Notes: a model not told the origin generated them from the letters alone. 64,000 nucleotides of DNA from Haliea sp. E1-2-M8 (GCF_030649675.1 NZ_JAUTDR010000003.1:186001-250000); one strand, 5' to 3'. Shown: positions 1-9,104, counted from the first letter of the stretch. Made by a program: numbers and translations.

Positions 1-28
1 CAGTTGCGCCTTGTGCGGGAAGAGGCAG

Positions 29-595
29 TCAGCGCAGGTCAATCAGACTGATTGCCCCGCGCACCTCGCCGAGACTGTAGCCGGTGGCACTATCCTCCGG
101 ATAATACGCGGCAAGGGCTTTCTTTACCGGTTCCGCCAAGTCAGTGCCATGGCACATCAGGCACACGGGCTCAACACCCTGGGCCTGCATGTAGCGATAC
201 TGGCCGTCGACCTTGCGCCCGTAGTTCAGCGCCTGGGCCGGAGTGCCTGCGGCCTGCTCCGCGCTGAAACGCTCAAGCACTTCCTGTTCCCAGGCATCCG
301 GCACTGCCCGCTCCCTGTTGCGCGGTTGCAGGCTCACCCGGCGCACACTCCAGCCGGAGCTGGCGCTCAACTCATCCATCAGGGCGGGCGCAATGTTGGC
401 GCACACGGCGGTGGCGCGGCCGGGGCCGCCCTCGGCAATGGCCTGCTGCAGCTGTGGCTTCAGTTGCCCCACAAACTGCTGCACCACCGCTTTCGCCGCA
501 GCCTCCACCGCTGCGGCATCGCCAGCTGTGCCGCGGGGCTCGGCGCAGGCCAGGGTGGTTGTCGCCGCGATGGCCGTTATCCAGATTCTATGCAT
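29..595 (-). CDS. Exported c-type haem protein, Tll0287-like (DUF3365)
   Basis: A 188-residue protein with a Sec signal at residues 1-18 (hydrophobic run ending ACA). Cys17 could alternatively be lipidated, but the box is a poor lipobox. A single haem-attachment motif CLMCH lies at residues 145-149. The soluble domain around it matches the DUF3365/Tll0287-like family, small periplasmic c-haem proteins thought to act in electron transfer or redox/haem sensing. Haem attachment would need the Ccm system encoded at 44.9-51.9 kb. It is last in the minus-strand direction, 176 bp after the second oleate hydratase, so it probably has its own promoter. The family call is fairly sure; the partner is unknown. 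Confidence 0.8.
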   Translation of the reverse strand: MHRIWITAIAATTTLACAEPRGTAGDAAAVEAAAKAVVQQFVGQLKPQLQQAIAEGGPGRATAVCANIAPALMDELSASSGWSVRRVSLQPRNRERAVPDAWEQEVLERFSAEQAAGTPAQALNYGRKVDGQYRYMQAQGVEPVCLMCHGTDLAEPVKKALAAYYPEDSATGYSLGEVRGAISLIDLR

Positions 596-771
596 GATGT
601 CATCCTCTGCGGACTCACCGTGGTTAGTATAGTCCGCCAGTCGATTCTGCTCATGGTCTGGCGCAGGTTGTTCCTGTCAGTGACACATAATCTGTCCGGT
701 TTTATAGCACATACGCCAACCACCCAAATCAGAATTTGGCAGGGCGGTATTATTAGAATGGCTGAATACAC

Positions 772-2409
772 TTAGCGGGCCAAAGCACGTACAACTGCAA
801 TGGACGTGAGCGGGTGGTGCTGCCCGAAATACATGGGAGGAACCACCAGCGACGGCTTGACGAATTTTTTCACCGCATGGATCGCGCCCAACACGCTGTA
901 CTCTGTGGTGAAAACGATTCCGTCGGGAATCTCTACAAACTGCCCAAGGAGCGCGAAGTTCTTTGAACCCGCCGGCACCACCGCAGGCCGGTCGCCCCTG
1001 GCTCTGCTGAGGAACTGGCTGGTGCTGTAGGGCAGCATGCAGGGGATGCAGGTGGAAGTATCGAGGATCTCGTTCTTCTCCCCCTTGTCCTGGTCGAACT
1101 GCAGGTGACCCAACAGCTCCTCCAGGATCTCGCGACCTGTGCACTCAGGCATGGTCTTCTTCACGAACGTGCCGATGTTGTTGGACCCCAGCGCCGTCAC
1201 CCAGATGACGCAGGTATCGCGGGGTTGGTCGGGGAACAGGGGCTGGCGGTACGTGTGGAGGTGCAGGATCCACGGTGACGCTGTGATCGGCAGCGGGCTC
1301 TGACGACCCATCTGGCGCTCCACCAACCACTCGAACTTGCGCTGGAACAATCCGCCGCGGAAGGTGACGGTAAAGGTCATCATCGTGGACTGCGAGATGT
1401 CGCGGAGGAACTGCTCGGGGCGGCCGAAGTCGGGTTGCTTGGCGGCGATCTTCTTCCACAGCGTCCAGGCCCCGCCGAGGTTCTGGGCGTTGAGCGCGGG
1501 CTGGTCCACCGGGCGGTCGTGGGTGCCGAACGAGGCATTGCTGACTATGGAGCCGATGGTCAGGAAGACGAGGTCGGTGTTGCGCACCGGGATGGAAGGC
1601 TTGGACCTTCCACTCCCGGTCTCGAGGTGGATCCTCTCAATCCACCTCTCCTTGCCGCCGGAGTCAACCTTGAAGTCTACGTTCGAGATTCTACAGTTGT
1701 AGTGGAAGTTCACGCCCTTCTTCTGCATGAAGCCCAGGGCGGGCAGTATAAAAGAATGGAAGTTGGTATAGCGAGTACGTTCCAGGGCGACCATTGTGTT
1801 CATGTTCGGCATTTCGTGAAAGAAGAGGTGCATGTAGCGCTTCATTTCCACCGCTGAATGCCACGGCTGAAAGGCAAAAAGTGCTCGCCACATGTACCAG
1901 TAATTGCTGGTGAAAAAAGCCTCGCCAAAAATATCCGTGATCCTTGCACCGTCTGGAATCAGGAACTCGGGTGTGGCTAGAAGTCTTGCCATCTTCAGTT
2001 TTTCAGCCGTGTTCAGACCCAGTTGATATCCGGTGTCCTTCTTGCCGTTCGCATGCAGAAGGCGAACGACCGTGTGCACTCTGCATTCTTCCAGGTTCCG
2101 CTGGTGGTCTTGTAGACAGGATTCATTATCGTTGTACGGTATAATTGACCACAGTTCTTTGGTGCAGGGATATACCTTGTCTTCAAACATGCGGCTGCCT
2201 TGCATGAAGTACGCCGGCTGGTCGTTCACCATCATCTCTGAGGCATCACAGCTTCCTCCAACAAGATCCTTGCTGCGGTTTTGCTCAAATATATGGATAT
2301 TGGATGGATTAAAGTCCGCCTTCTGGATCATATACATCACAGCAGCAATGGAACCCAAGCCAAGACCATTAAGATAAACGTTAACAGAAGAATCTTCTTT
2401 CTTTGCCAT
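772..2409 (-). CDS. Divergent oleate hydratase paralog, probably altered activity
   Basis: A 545-residue FAD-dependent oleate hydratase (MCRA family) homolog. The Rossmann loop is NGLGLGS (14-20). The segment aligned with RGGREME of its neighbour reads QGSRMFED (70-77), so the glutamate used for water activation in characterised hydratases is Met74. The conserved Tyr is kept in EMKRYMH (Tyr192). The middle (WRALFAFQPWHSAVEMKRY) and the C-terminal FTTEYSVLGAIHA stretch follow the family closely. It lies 69 bp downstream of a canonical hydratase gene on the same strand and has its own Shine-Dalgarno (GGGAGAGG), so the two are probably co-transcribed. It may bind FAD and fatty acid with changed chemistry, isomerise, or be a regulatory partner; sequence alone cannot decide. 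Confidence 0.8.
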   Translation of the reverse strand: MAKKEDSSVNVYLNGLGLGSIAAVMYMIQKADFNPSNIHIFEQNRSKDLVGGSCDASEMMVNDQPAYFMQGSRMFEDKVYPCTKELWSIIPYNDNESCLQDHQRNLEECRVHTVVRLLHANGKKDTGYQLGLNTAEKLKMARLLATPEFLIPDGARITDIFGEAFFTSNYWYMWRALFAFQPWHSAVEMKRYMHLFFHEMPNMNTMVALERTRYTNFHSFILPALGFMQKKGVNFHYNCRISNVDFKVDSGGKERWIERIHLETGSGRSKPSIPVRNTDLVFLTIGSIVSNASFGTHDRPVDQPALNAQNLGGAWTLWKKIAAKQPDFGRPEQFLRDISQSTMMTFTVTFRGGLFQRKFEWLVERQMGRQSPLPITASPWILHLHTYRQPLFPDQPRDTCVIWVTALGSNNIGTFVKKTMPECTGREILEELLGHLQFDQDKGEKNEILDTSTCIPCMLPYSTSQFLSRARGDRPAVVPAGSKNFALLGQFVEIPDGIVFTTEYSVLGAIHAVKKFVKPSLVVPPMYFGQHHPLTSIAVVRALAR

Positions 2410-2478
2410 TTAGGTGAACCTCTCCCTTCTTTCAAGCTTCTCGGTAATGATCACAAGACTGACACCGAAGGAGAGTGG

Positions 2479-4248
2479 TCAATCGCCCGCGACTATACCG
2501 AACTCGCGTAACAGTGCGCCGATCTGGGTTTTGTCGAGCCTTTTCATCAGCAGATTGCGCAGGAAAGCAGGCCCCGGGATGTCGATCTCCTCGCCGTCCC
2601 GCAGGCGGCCGGTTGCGGACAGAAGCATGCGAATGTCGTAGGTGGAGTTGAATACTTCCGGCACACCGCGCTCGACGTTGAGCAGTGTGTAGACCGCCTC
2701 CATCGGCGTTCGTACGGAGTACTCGGTGGTGAAGATGCAGTCCCGCTCCCTGGATTCCGCGAACTGGCCGATAAAGGCGAAGTTGACGGCGCCCTCAGGC
2801 ACCACATCCGGGCGATCACCGGCCTGGCGTGGCATGAAGAAGGCGGTCACGTACGGCATCATCACCGGCATGGTTATCGCACCAGTTGCGGCCAGTTCGG
2901 GGATGTCCTCGACCGGCACCCCCAGGTGGTAGAGCCATTCCCGGGTGATCTCTTCGCCGCTGCAGTCCTGCATCGGCTTCTTCACGTAATCGCCGGGTTT
3001 CTCTACGAACAGCGCGTACACCCAGACCACGATCTGGTCCTTGGGTTGCTGCTTGAAGTGCGGCTGCCGGTTCACCGTCCAACTGAGCAGCCAGGATGAG
3101 TCCTTTGCGGTCACGATGCCGCCAGTGACGACCTTGCCACTGAACGGATCGCGCCTGGCGATTTTCCCGATGTACTTCGGGATGCGTTCGTCGAGCGTGG
3201 TGACGGTTGCCGACTCCCACTTGGTCTCGGGTATATGCATGCCGAACACATCCGGGCGGCCGAACGCCGTATCCTTTGCGGCGATGCGTCGCCACAGATC
3301 CCAGGCTGGTGCAGGACCCACATTGAGTTTCGCCGGTGTGTGGTGGTCACCGTTGTCGGAGTTCTCGGTGAGCGAGCCGATGGTCATGAACACCAGATCG
3401 TCGGGGCCAAGATCGACGCCGCCTGCAACGGCGTTCCTGCGCCAGTGTATGCGGGTAGCCTGTTTGCGGCCGGGTGCGATGTTGAAATCGACATCGGTCA
3501 CCTCGGTCCCGTAATGGAACTCCACGCCATGATCCAGCAGCCACTTGACCAGCGGCAGCACCAGCGACTCGTACTGGTTGTACTTGGTGAACTTCAGCGT
3601 GGAGAAGTCCGGCATACCGCGGATCTGGTGGATGAAACGGTGCAGGTACCGCTTCATCTCCAGCGCCGAGTGCCACTCCTGGAAAGCAAACATCGTGCGC
3701 CAGTACAACCAGAAATTGCTGCTCAGGAATTCCACCCCGAACACCTCGTTGATGCGCGTGTTCTCCATCTCCTCGCGAGTGGCGAGAAAGAACTTGATGA
3801 TCTCCTTCTGCGCCTGCTCGCTGAGCGTGAACAGGCCGTCGGTATGCGCGTCTTCGCCGCAATTCATAGTGGCGCGCTGTAAGGATGAGTTCGGATCGTC
3901 CTTGTCGAGCCAATAGAACTCGTCGATCACGCTGGCACCTTCGATCTCCAACGACGGGATCGATCGGTACAGGTCCCACAGGCATTCGAAGTGCTCTTCC
4001 ATCTCGCGCCCGCCGCGGATCACAAAGCCCTTGGTCGAGTCCTTGATGCCGTCCAGCGCACCGCCGGGCAACTGTTGCTGCTCCAGGATGGTGATCCGGT
4101 TGCCCGGCATCTGGCCGTCGCGGATCAGGAAGGCCGCACCCGCCAGTGCCGCCAGGCCTGAGCCGACAAACCAGGCCGTCTTGTTATCAACGCCATCGGG
4201 CTTGCGCGGGCGGGCGAACGCTTCGTAGTTGCCGCTGCTGTAGTACAT
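2479..4248 (-). CDS. ohyA: Oleate hydratase
   Basis: A 589-residue FAD protein of the usual family length. It hydrates the cis-9 double bond of oleate and similar free fatty acids to 10-hydroxy acids. Visible motifs are the FAD-binding GSGLAALAG (29-37), RGGREMEEHFEC (78-89) with the catalytic Glu82, and EMKRYLHRF with Tyr201, matching the Glu/Tyr pair described in characterised hydratases. The C-terminal part has FIGQFAESRERDCIFTTEYS. It is first gene of a likely two-gene unit with the divergent paralog 69 bp downstream. A TATAGT box lies about 40 bp upstream of the start. The hydratase probably protects against unsaturated fatty acids or channels them for use. Confidence 0.95.
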   Translation of the reverse strand: MYYSSGNYEAFARPRKPDGVDNKTAWFVGSGLAALAGAAFLIRDGQMPGNRITILEQQQLPGGALDGIKDSTKGFVIRGGREMEEHFECLWDLYRSIPSLEIEGASVIDEFYWLDKDDPNSSLQRATMNCGEDAHTDGLFTLSEQAQKEIIKFFLATREEMENTRINEVFGVEFLSSNFWLYWRTMFAFQEWHSALEMKRYLHRFIHQIRGMPDFSTLKFTKYNQYESLVLPLVKWLLDHGVEFHYGTEVTDVDFNIAPGRKQATRIHWRRNAVAGGVDLGPDDLVFMTIGSLTENSDNGDHHTPAKLNVGPAPAWDLWRRIAAKDTAFGRPDVFGMHIPETKWESATVTTLDERIPKYIGKIARRDPFSGKVVTGGIVTAKDSSWLLSWTVNRQPHFKQQPKDQIVVWVYALFVEKPGDYVKKPMQDCSGEEITREWLYHLGVPVEDIPELAATGAITMPVMMPYVTAFFMPRQAGDRPDVVPEGAVNFAFIGQFAESRERDCIFTTEYSVRTPMEAVYTLLNVERGVPEVFNSTYDIRMLLSATGRLRDGEEIDIPGPAFLRNLLMKRLDKTQIGALLREFGIVAGD

Positions 4249-4286
4249 GGGGTTTTTCCTCGTCGAAGTTGCGGCGCAAGCTTCCG

Positions 4287-4292
4287 ACTATA
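4287..4292 (-). promoter_or_regulatory. Possible -10 box of the oleate hydratase unit
   Basis: On the minus strand the bases read TATAGT, about 40 bp before the oleate hydratase ATG. No good -35 box lies 16-18 bp further upstream, so an activator or an extended -10 would be needed. Weak call based on one hexamer. Confidence 0.3.
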
Positions 4293-4404
4293 CCTGCGTG
4301 TTCGTCTGTTCGGTGTCGTACGCCATCAGCCCCGAGACACTGGTCAGCAGGATCGCCCATCAACATGGCGCAGGTCTTTCTCCGCAGCCGCCGATCAAGT
4401 GCAC

Positions 4405-4410
4405 TATACT
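4405..4410 (+). promoter_or_regulatory. Possible -10 box of the nfeD-slipin unit
   Basis: TATACT sits 30 bp before the preferred nfeD start at 4441. There is no consensus -35. A transcript starting about 7 bp downstream would begin near 4417, leaving a short leader before 4441 and making an ATG at 4417 essentially leaderless. This favours the 4441 start. Confidence 0.35.
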
Positions 4411-4440
4411 GCGGGCATGGTGGGCAGGATGGACAGTGTA

Positions 4441-5805
4441 ATGACGTCAACCCGTTGCGGCTTACTGCTGTTGTTGCTGGTGTTGGCATGGCCGGCACGG
4501 TCAGAGGTGTGGGTGGTCGATATCGAGGGCGCAATAGGTCCCGCCAGCGCCGATCATATGCGGCGCTCACTGGACAAGGCCGTCGACGCCGGCGCCATCG
4601 CGCTGGTGTTGCGGATCGACACCCCCGGCGGCCTGGATACCGCGATGCGCGACATGATCAAGGCCATACTTGGGTCAACGGTCCCGGTCATCGCGTACGT
4701 TGCTCCCAGCGGCGCTCGCGCCGCCAGCGCCGGCACCTATCTGCTTTATGCGAGCCACATCGCCGCCATGGCGCCCGGCACCAACCTCGGTGCCGCCACC
4801 CCGGTGCAGATCGGCGGTACACCCGCTCTGCCGGGTATGCCCGGTTCGGAGGAGAGGCCGGACGAGTCGCCGGATGGTGACGGCCAATCTGCGCCGGCAA
4901 AGGGCAGTGCCATGGAGCGCAAAATCGTCAATGACGCGGTGGCCTATATTCGCAGTCTTGCCCAGCTCCGCGGGCGCAACGCTGACTGGGCCGAACAGGC
5001 GGTACGCGAGGGTGTAAGCCTTGCGGCCGCTGACGCCCTGGAAGCCGGGGTGATCGACCTGGTGGCGAACAACATGGCGGAACTGCTGGCGCAGCTGGAT
5101 GGGCGGCAGGTCACTGTAGGCGAGACCGCGGTAACCCTGCGTACGGCGGACGCCCCCGTATTCCACCAGCCGCTGGACAGGCGCAGCGAATTTCTCTCGG
5201 TGATCACCAACCCCAATATCGCCTATATCCTGCTGATGGTCGGGATCTACGGCCTGGTGATTGAGTTCTACAATCCCGGGATTGGCCTGCCCGGCATTGT
5301 CGGTGCCATAAGTCTGCTGATCGCCCTGTATGCCTTGCAAATGCTGCCCATCAGCTATGCCGGCATGGGCCTTATCCTGCTTGGCATCGCCCTGATGGCG
5401 GCAGAGGCCCTTGCCCCGAGTTTCGGGGTCCTCGGGCTGGGCGGCGTGGCGGCCTTCGTCACCGGCTCGGTCATGCTCATGGATACCACGCTGCCGGCCT
5501 TCCAGCTGGCGCTGCCCATGATTGTCGCCGTGACCGTATTCAGCGCGGGGCTGCTGGTCTTTGCTCTGGGCATGATCTTGCGGTCGCGCAAGCGCGCGGT
5601 CGTAGCCGGCGTCGAGCATTTGCTGGGTGCCACCGTACCCGTAATCCGGGTGGAGGGCGGCGATGCGTGGATCTGGCTGGATGGCGAAAGCTGGCACGCC
5701 CGTAGCGATACGCCGTTGGCGCCCAATGACAGAGTCACAGTAACCGCGATCGACGGCCTTACCGCCATCGTGCGCAAACAGGCGGTCGCAGCCGCAGAGG
5801 AGTAA
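4441..5805 (+). CDS. NfeD-type membrane-bound serine protease (ClpP class)
   Basis: A 454-residue membrane protease with a signal peptide (1-21), then an S49/ClpP-like domain. The nucleophile region is PSGARAASAGTY, with Ser97 as likely catalytic Ser and Lys161 (MERKIVND) as likely base. A Pro/Asp/Glu-rich linker covers about 128-158. Several hydrophobic helices (about 255-390) and a C-terminal NfeD OB-fold domain follow. Long NfeD proteins of this kind cleave hydrophobic C-termini of stomatin-like proteins, and a slipin gene starts 6 bp after the stop, the classic pairing. In-frame ATGs at 4399, 4417 and 4429 exist; 4441 puts the signal peptide at the true N-terminus. Confidence 0.9.
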   Translation: MTSTRCGLLLLLLVLAWPARSEVWVVDIEGAIGPASADHMRRSLDKAVDAGAIALVLRIDTPGGLDTAMRDMIKAILGSTVPVIAYVAPSGARAASAGTYLLYASHIAAMAPGTNLGAATPVQIGGTPALPGMPGSEERPDESPDGDGQSAPAKGSAMERKIVNDAVAYIRSLAQLRGRNADWAEQAVREGVSLAAADALEAGVIDLVANNMAELLAQLDGRQVTVGETAVTLRTADAPVFHQPLDRRSEFLSVITNPNIAYILLMVGIYGLVIEFYNPGIGLPGIVGAISLLIALYALQMLPISYAGMGLILLGIALMAAEALAPSFGVLGLGGVAAFVTGSVMLMDTTLPAFQLALPMIVAVTVFSAGLLVFALGMILRSRKRAVVAGVEHLLGATVPVIRVEGGDAWIWLDGESWHARSDTPLAPNDRVTVTAIDGLTAIVRKQAVAAAEE

Positions 5806-5811
5806 GCGATA

Positions 5812-6555
5812 ATGTTCGAGCTACAAACGTTTGGCGGTGTCCTGGTGGTGCTGGTTATTGCGCTACTGCTATCCATGTTCAGGGTACTGCGCGAGTACGA
5901 GCGCGGCGTGATTTTCACGCTCGGGCGATTCTACAAGGTCAAGGGGCCGGGTCTGATCATCATTATCCCCATTCTGCAGCAGATGGTGCGGGTGGACCTG
6001 CGCACCCTGGTGATGGATGTCCCGACCCAGGATGTCATTTCCAGAGACAATGTCTCGGTGCAGGTCAACGCCGTTATCTACTTCCGCGTGGTCGATCCCG
6101 AGCGGGCGATCATCCAGGTCGAAAATTATCTGGAGGCCACCAGCCAGCTATCCCAGACCACCCTGCGCTCGGTGTTGGGCCAGCATGAACTCGATGACAT
6201 GCTGGCGGAACGCGACCGTCTCAACGATGATATCCAGAAAATCCTCGACAAGCAGACCGAGGCCTGGGGTGTGAAGGTCGCCAATGTGGAGATCAAGCAT
6301 GTGGACCTGAACGAGTCCATGGTCCGGGCCATTGCCAAGCAGGCTGAGGCCGAGCGGGAACGGCGTGCCAAGGTCATCCACGCCATCGGTGAAGCAGAGG
6401 CGGCGGAGAAACTTGCCGAGGCGGCGAAGATGCTGGCCACCGAGGAGTCCGCCATCCAGTTGCGTTATTTGCAGACGCTGGTGGAAATTGCCGGCGACAA
6501 GAGTTCCACCATTGTCTTCCCCCTGCCGGTGGATATCATGAAAAAGTTTACCTGA
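5812..6555 (+). CDS. Slipin (SPFH/stomatin-like membrane protein)
   Basis: A 247-residue protein with one N-terminal membrane anchor (about 5-22), then the SPFH/band 7 domain, including [13 protein letters not shown] and [16 protein letters not shown], and a short Ala/Glu-rich helical tail ([20 protein letters not shown]). Slipins oligomerise at membrane microdomains. It starts 6 bp after the NfeD protease gene, and the two are a widely conserved operon in which the protease acts on the slipin. A quinone oxidoreductase gene follows 17 bp later on the same transcript. Confidence 0.92.
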   Translation: MFELQTFGGVLVVLVIALLLSMFRVLREYERGVIFTLGRFYKVKGPGLIIIIPILQQMVRVDLRTLVMDVPTQDVISRDNVSVQVNAVIYFRVVDPERAIIQVENYLEATSQLSQTTLRSVLGQHELDDMLAERDRLNDDIQKILDKQTEAWGVKVANVEIKHVDLNESMVRAIAKQAEAERERRAKVIHAIGEAEAAEKLAEAAKMLATEESAIQLRYLQTLVEIAGDKSSTIVFPLPVDIMKKFT

Positions 6556-6572
6556 AACCGACGAGAGACTGT

Positions 6573-7553
6573 ATGCAGTGTATTGAAATCAGCCAGCCCG
6601 GCGGGCCCGAGGTTCTGCTCCCGGCCGAGCGCGAGGCCCCCCGGGCCGATACCGGTGAACTCCTGATCGAGGTTGTGGCCGCCGGGGTCAACCGCCCCGA
6701 CGTCATGCAGCGCCGCGGCCTGTATCCGGCGCCCCCCGGTGCCTCGGACCTGCCGGGGCTGGAGGTGGCGGGTACCGTGGCGGCGCTGGGTGCAGGCGTC
6801 TCCGGCTGGCAAGTCGGCGACCGGGTCTGCGCCCTCACCAACGGTGGCGGCTACGCGGAGTACGTTACCGCGCCCGCCGGGCAGTGCCTGCCGGTGCCGG
6901 AGAGTCTCGACCTGGTGGCGGCGGCGGGCCTGCCGGAAACCTGCTTTACCGTGTGGACCAATGTCTTCGACCGCGGCCGCTTGCAGCCCGGGGAGAGCCT
7001 GCTGGTGCATGGCGGCAGCTCCGGCATTGGTACCACCGCGATCCAGATAGCCTGTGCGCTGGGGGCTACGGTCTATGCCACAGCGGGCAGCGAGGAAAAG
7101 TGCACGGCCTGCGTGGAATTGGGCGCATCCCGGGCGGTGAATTATCGGGAGGAGGATTTCCGCGAGGTGCTTGATACGGTTACGGAAGGTGCGGGCGTGG
7201 ACGTGATTCTGGACATGGTGGGCGGCGACTACATCAACCGCAATATCCAGCTCGCCGCGGTCGATGGTCGGATTGTCAATATCGCCTTTCAGGGCGGCTT
7301 CGAGACCACGGTCAATTTTGTGCCGGTGTTGCAGAAACGCCTGACCCTGACGGCGTCCACCCTGCGGCCACAGTCAGCCGAGGCCAAGGCGGCGATTGCG
7401 ACGAGCCTGCGCGAACGGGTCTGGCCGCTGCTGCAGCAGGGCAGGTTCAAGCCGGTTATTGCGGCCACCTTCCCCCTGGCGGAGGCGAGTGCTGCCCACG
7501 AGCTGATGGAAAGCAGCCGCCATATCGGCAAGATTATTCTACAGGTTCGCTAG
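6573..7553 (+). CDS. NAD(P)H-quinone oxidoreductase, zeta-crystallin/PIG3 type
   Basis: A 326-residue medium-chain dehydrogenase/reductase lacking the zinc ligands. The N-terminal GroES-like domain is followed by the NADPH-binding loop GGSSGIGTTAIQIA (about 148-161) and the family segment GVDVILDMVGGDYINRN. PIG3/QOR-type enzymes reduce quinones with NADPH. It is 17 bp behind the slipin gene. Its 3' end overlaps the convergent membrane-protein gene by 20 bp. Substrate not predictable. Confidence 0.88.
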   Translation: MQCIEISQPGGPEVLLPAEREAPRADTGELLIEVVAAGVNRPDVMQRRGLYPAPPGASDLPGLEVAGTVAALGAGVSGWQVGDRVCALTNGGGYAEYVTAPAGQCLPVPESLDLVAAAGLPETCFTVWTNVFDRGRLQPGESLLVHGGSSGIGTTAIQIACALGATVYATAGSEEKCTACVELGASRAVNYREEDFREVLDTVTEGAGVDVILDMVGGDYINRNIQLAAVDGRIVNIAFQGGFETTVNFVPVLQKRLTLTASTLRPQSAEAKAAIATSLRERVWPLLQQGRFKPVIAATFPLAEASAAHELMESSRHIGKIILQVR

Positions 7554-8118
7554 CCGGCGGCAGCCCGGTTTCGGTGGCCTTGGCCCAGGCCTGGAATTCT
7601 GCATACTCCGACGCCAGGGAATCCGGGATCCGCTCGTAGGCATCGGCGAAGCTGCGCAGGTCCGGGTTGCAGATAAACGCCATGGACTCGTCGCTGGTAC
7701 CGCCTTCAATACCGAAATCGGTATACAGGGTGTTGAGGTCCCGCAGGTTTTCGCAGGCCAGCATCAGCTCGTAGCCCGTTACCCCGACCACTACTGCCCA
7801 GCCCAGGTAAGGAACGGCGCCGGCGGGCAGGGAGCCGACGTTGGCCGCGGCGCTCTGCACGGTGCGCTGGCGAATGGCGGTTCCGGTCGCCTGTATCCGT
7901 TCGCCCACTTCCTCGTTGCGGGCCTGCGCTATTGCCAGCTGCTCGCCCTGTTCCCGGTAACGCTCCTGCATCTGGCTGTGGACGGTAATGATGCCGGCAT
8001 CCTCCAGCCGGCCGGAGAGGGCGGCGTTGGCGCTGCTCGAGGTCAGCGTCAGGAAATTGCTGACCAGCAGCACCGGAATCAGTATGACCCATGCAATCAG
8101 CGTGAAGAACTTGCCCAT
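7534..8118 (-). CDS. Uncharacterised single-pass membrane protein
   Basis: A 194-residue protein I do not recognise. Residues 4-22 are a hydrophobic segment without a clear cleavage site, so it is probably an inner-membrane anchor. Next is a charged helical stretch (about 45-90, rich in Glu/Gln/Arg, possible coiled coil), then a second mildly hydrophobic segment (PYLGWAVVVGVTGYELMLA, about 103-121) and an acidic C-terminal domain with two cysteines (LACENL and FICNPD). It lies 32 bp downstream of the WYL regulator stop on the same strand and may be co-transcribed with it. No function is proposed. Confidence 0.6.
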   Translation of the reverse strand: MGKFFTLIAWVILIPVLLVSNFLTLTSSSANAALSGRLEDAGIITVHSQMQERYREQGEQLAIAQARNEEVGERIQATGTAIRQRTVQSAAANVGSLPAGAVPYLGWAVVVGVTGYELMLACENLRDLNTLYTDFGIEGGTSDESMAFICNPDLRSFADAYERIPDSLASEYAEFQAWAKATETGLPPASEPVE

Positions 8119-8150
8119 GACCTGTGCTCCCGTAGAGTTGTTGTTGTAGT

Positions 8151-9044
8151 TCAGCTAAATAGCCACGGCACCAGTTCCGCGCGGTTTGCCACCACGATTT
8201 GCTGCGCCATGGGATCATCCTGCGCCGCATCCGGGTCAATATGCAACAACTTGAGCGCATAGGGCACCAGCTTGCCGCGTACGGTGATTGTCAGCGCACC
8301 GTCCTGCATGCCGTAATCGGTTTCCACAACCTGGCGCTGATCCTCGCGCAGGCGCGGGTCGGCGATGATGCGGATGGTCACCCGGCTATTCCACTCGCTA
8401 TCGCCTTCCAGGCCCCGCTCCGAGTCCTCGAGGATCTCGGGAACGTCCCGAAAGCGGCTGAGGACAAAGTCGCGGTATTCCTGGTTCTTCTCGCACCAGG
8501 CCCGGACGTGCCAGCGCAGGCCGGTGTAGACCAGGGTGTGAGGGACAATGATGCGGCCTTCCCGGTCCGGGTGCTGGATCGAGACATAATCCACCTCCAG
8601 CCGCTTCTGTTGCCTGGCGGCCTGCATGATCGGCCGCAACACTTCCGGTCTGACATCCCGCACCGGCACCGACAGCACCTCGACATTGGCCACGTTCAGG
8701 GCCAGGGATTCGAAGACGTTGGACAGCTCGTTGTTGCGCGCCATCAGATGCAGGTACTCATCCGCCACACCCTGGGTTACTTGGGGCGTAAACTCCGCCG
8801 CGGGTGTGTAGCCCTTGAGGGATTTGTCGTAACGCAGATTGCCCGGGCCGATCTGGCGAATGTAGCGGTTGATGTCCTTGCTGGCCTGCTGCCGGCCAAT
8901 GCCGAAGGTTTCGCAGAGATGGCGGGTGGTGAGGCGCCCCTCCCAGAGGACAATGGTTTCGATGAAGCGGTAACGGACCAGCAGGTCCCAGCGGATGGGC
9001 CACTTGCCGTGGCTGGCGGTGATCACGCGGTAGCAACTCCCCAT
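8151..9044 (-). CDS. WYL-domain transcriptional regulator
   Basis: A 297-residue regulator. The N-terminal winged helix-turn-helix has its recognition region around RHLCETFGIGRQQASKDINRYI (about 40-61). The WYL domain carries YTGLRWHVRAWCEKNQEYRDFVLSRF. The C-terminal WCX-like extension ends LVPWLFS. The arrangement resembles the BrxR/CapW group of ligand-responsive repressors. The start at 9044 (MGSCYRV) is chosen because the frame further upstream is only the antisense of the neighbouring DUF2868 gene. It is divergent from the DUF2868-DUF3482 pair across about 60 bp, so it is a plausible regulator of that pair or of the membrane-protein gene behind it. No defence genes are visible. Confidence 0.85.
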   Translation of the reverse strand: MGSCYRVITASHGKWPIRWDLLVRYRFIETIVLWEGRLTTRHLCETFGIGRQQASKDINRYIRQIGPGNLRYDKSLKGYTPAAEFTPQVTQGVADEYLHLMARNNELSNVFESLALNVANVEVLSVPVRDVRPEVLRPIMQAARQQKRLEVDYVSIQHPDREGRIIVPHTLVYTGLRWHVRAWCEKNQEYRDFVLSRFRDVPEILEDSERGLEGDSEWNSRVTIRIIADPRLREDQRQVVETDYGMQDGALTITVRGKLVPYALKLLHIDPDAAQDDPMAQQIVVANRAELVPWLFS

Positions 9045-9104
9045 GCCGGCAGAATGCCTGTATCGTACACGGACATGTCGCCCGCGAATATAGAGCAAAC
9101 CGCA

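Noticed and set aside
724-739. Terminator between the second oleate hydratase and the haem protein
   Set aside because: CCAAAT/ATTTGG is only a 6-bp A+T-rich stem and is not followed by a T-run on the minus strand.
8151-9044. Marker of a BREX or CBASS defence island
   Set aside because: The WYL protein resembles BrxR/CapW, but no methyltransferase, cyclase, nuclease or effector gene is present within the window.
8199-9104. N-terminal extension of the DUF2868 gene back through the WYL gene
   Set aside because: That part of the frame is the antisense of the WYL regulator and has no homology; the domain begins after 9105.
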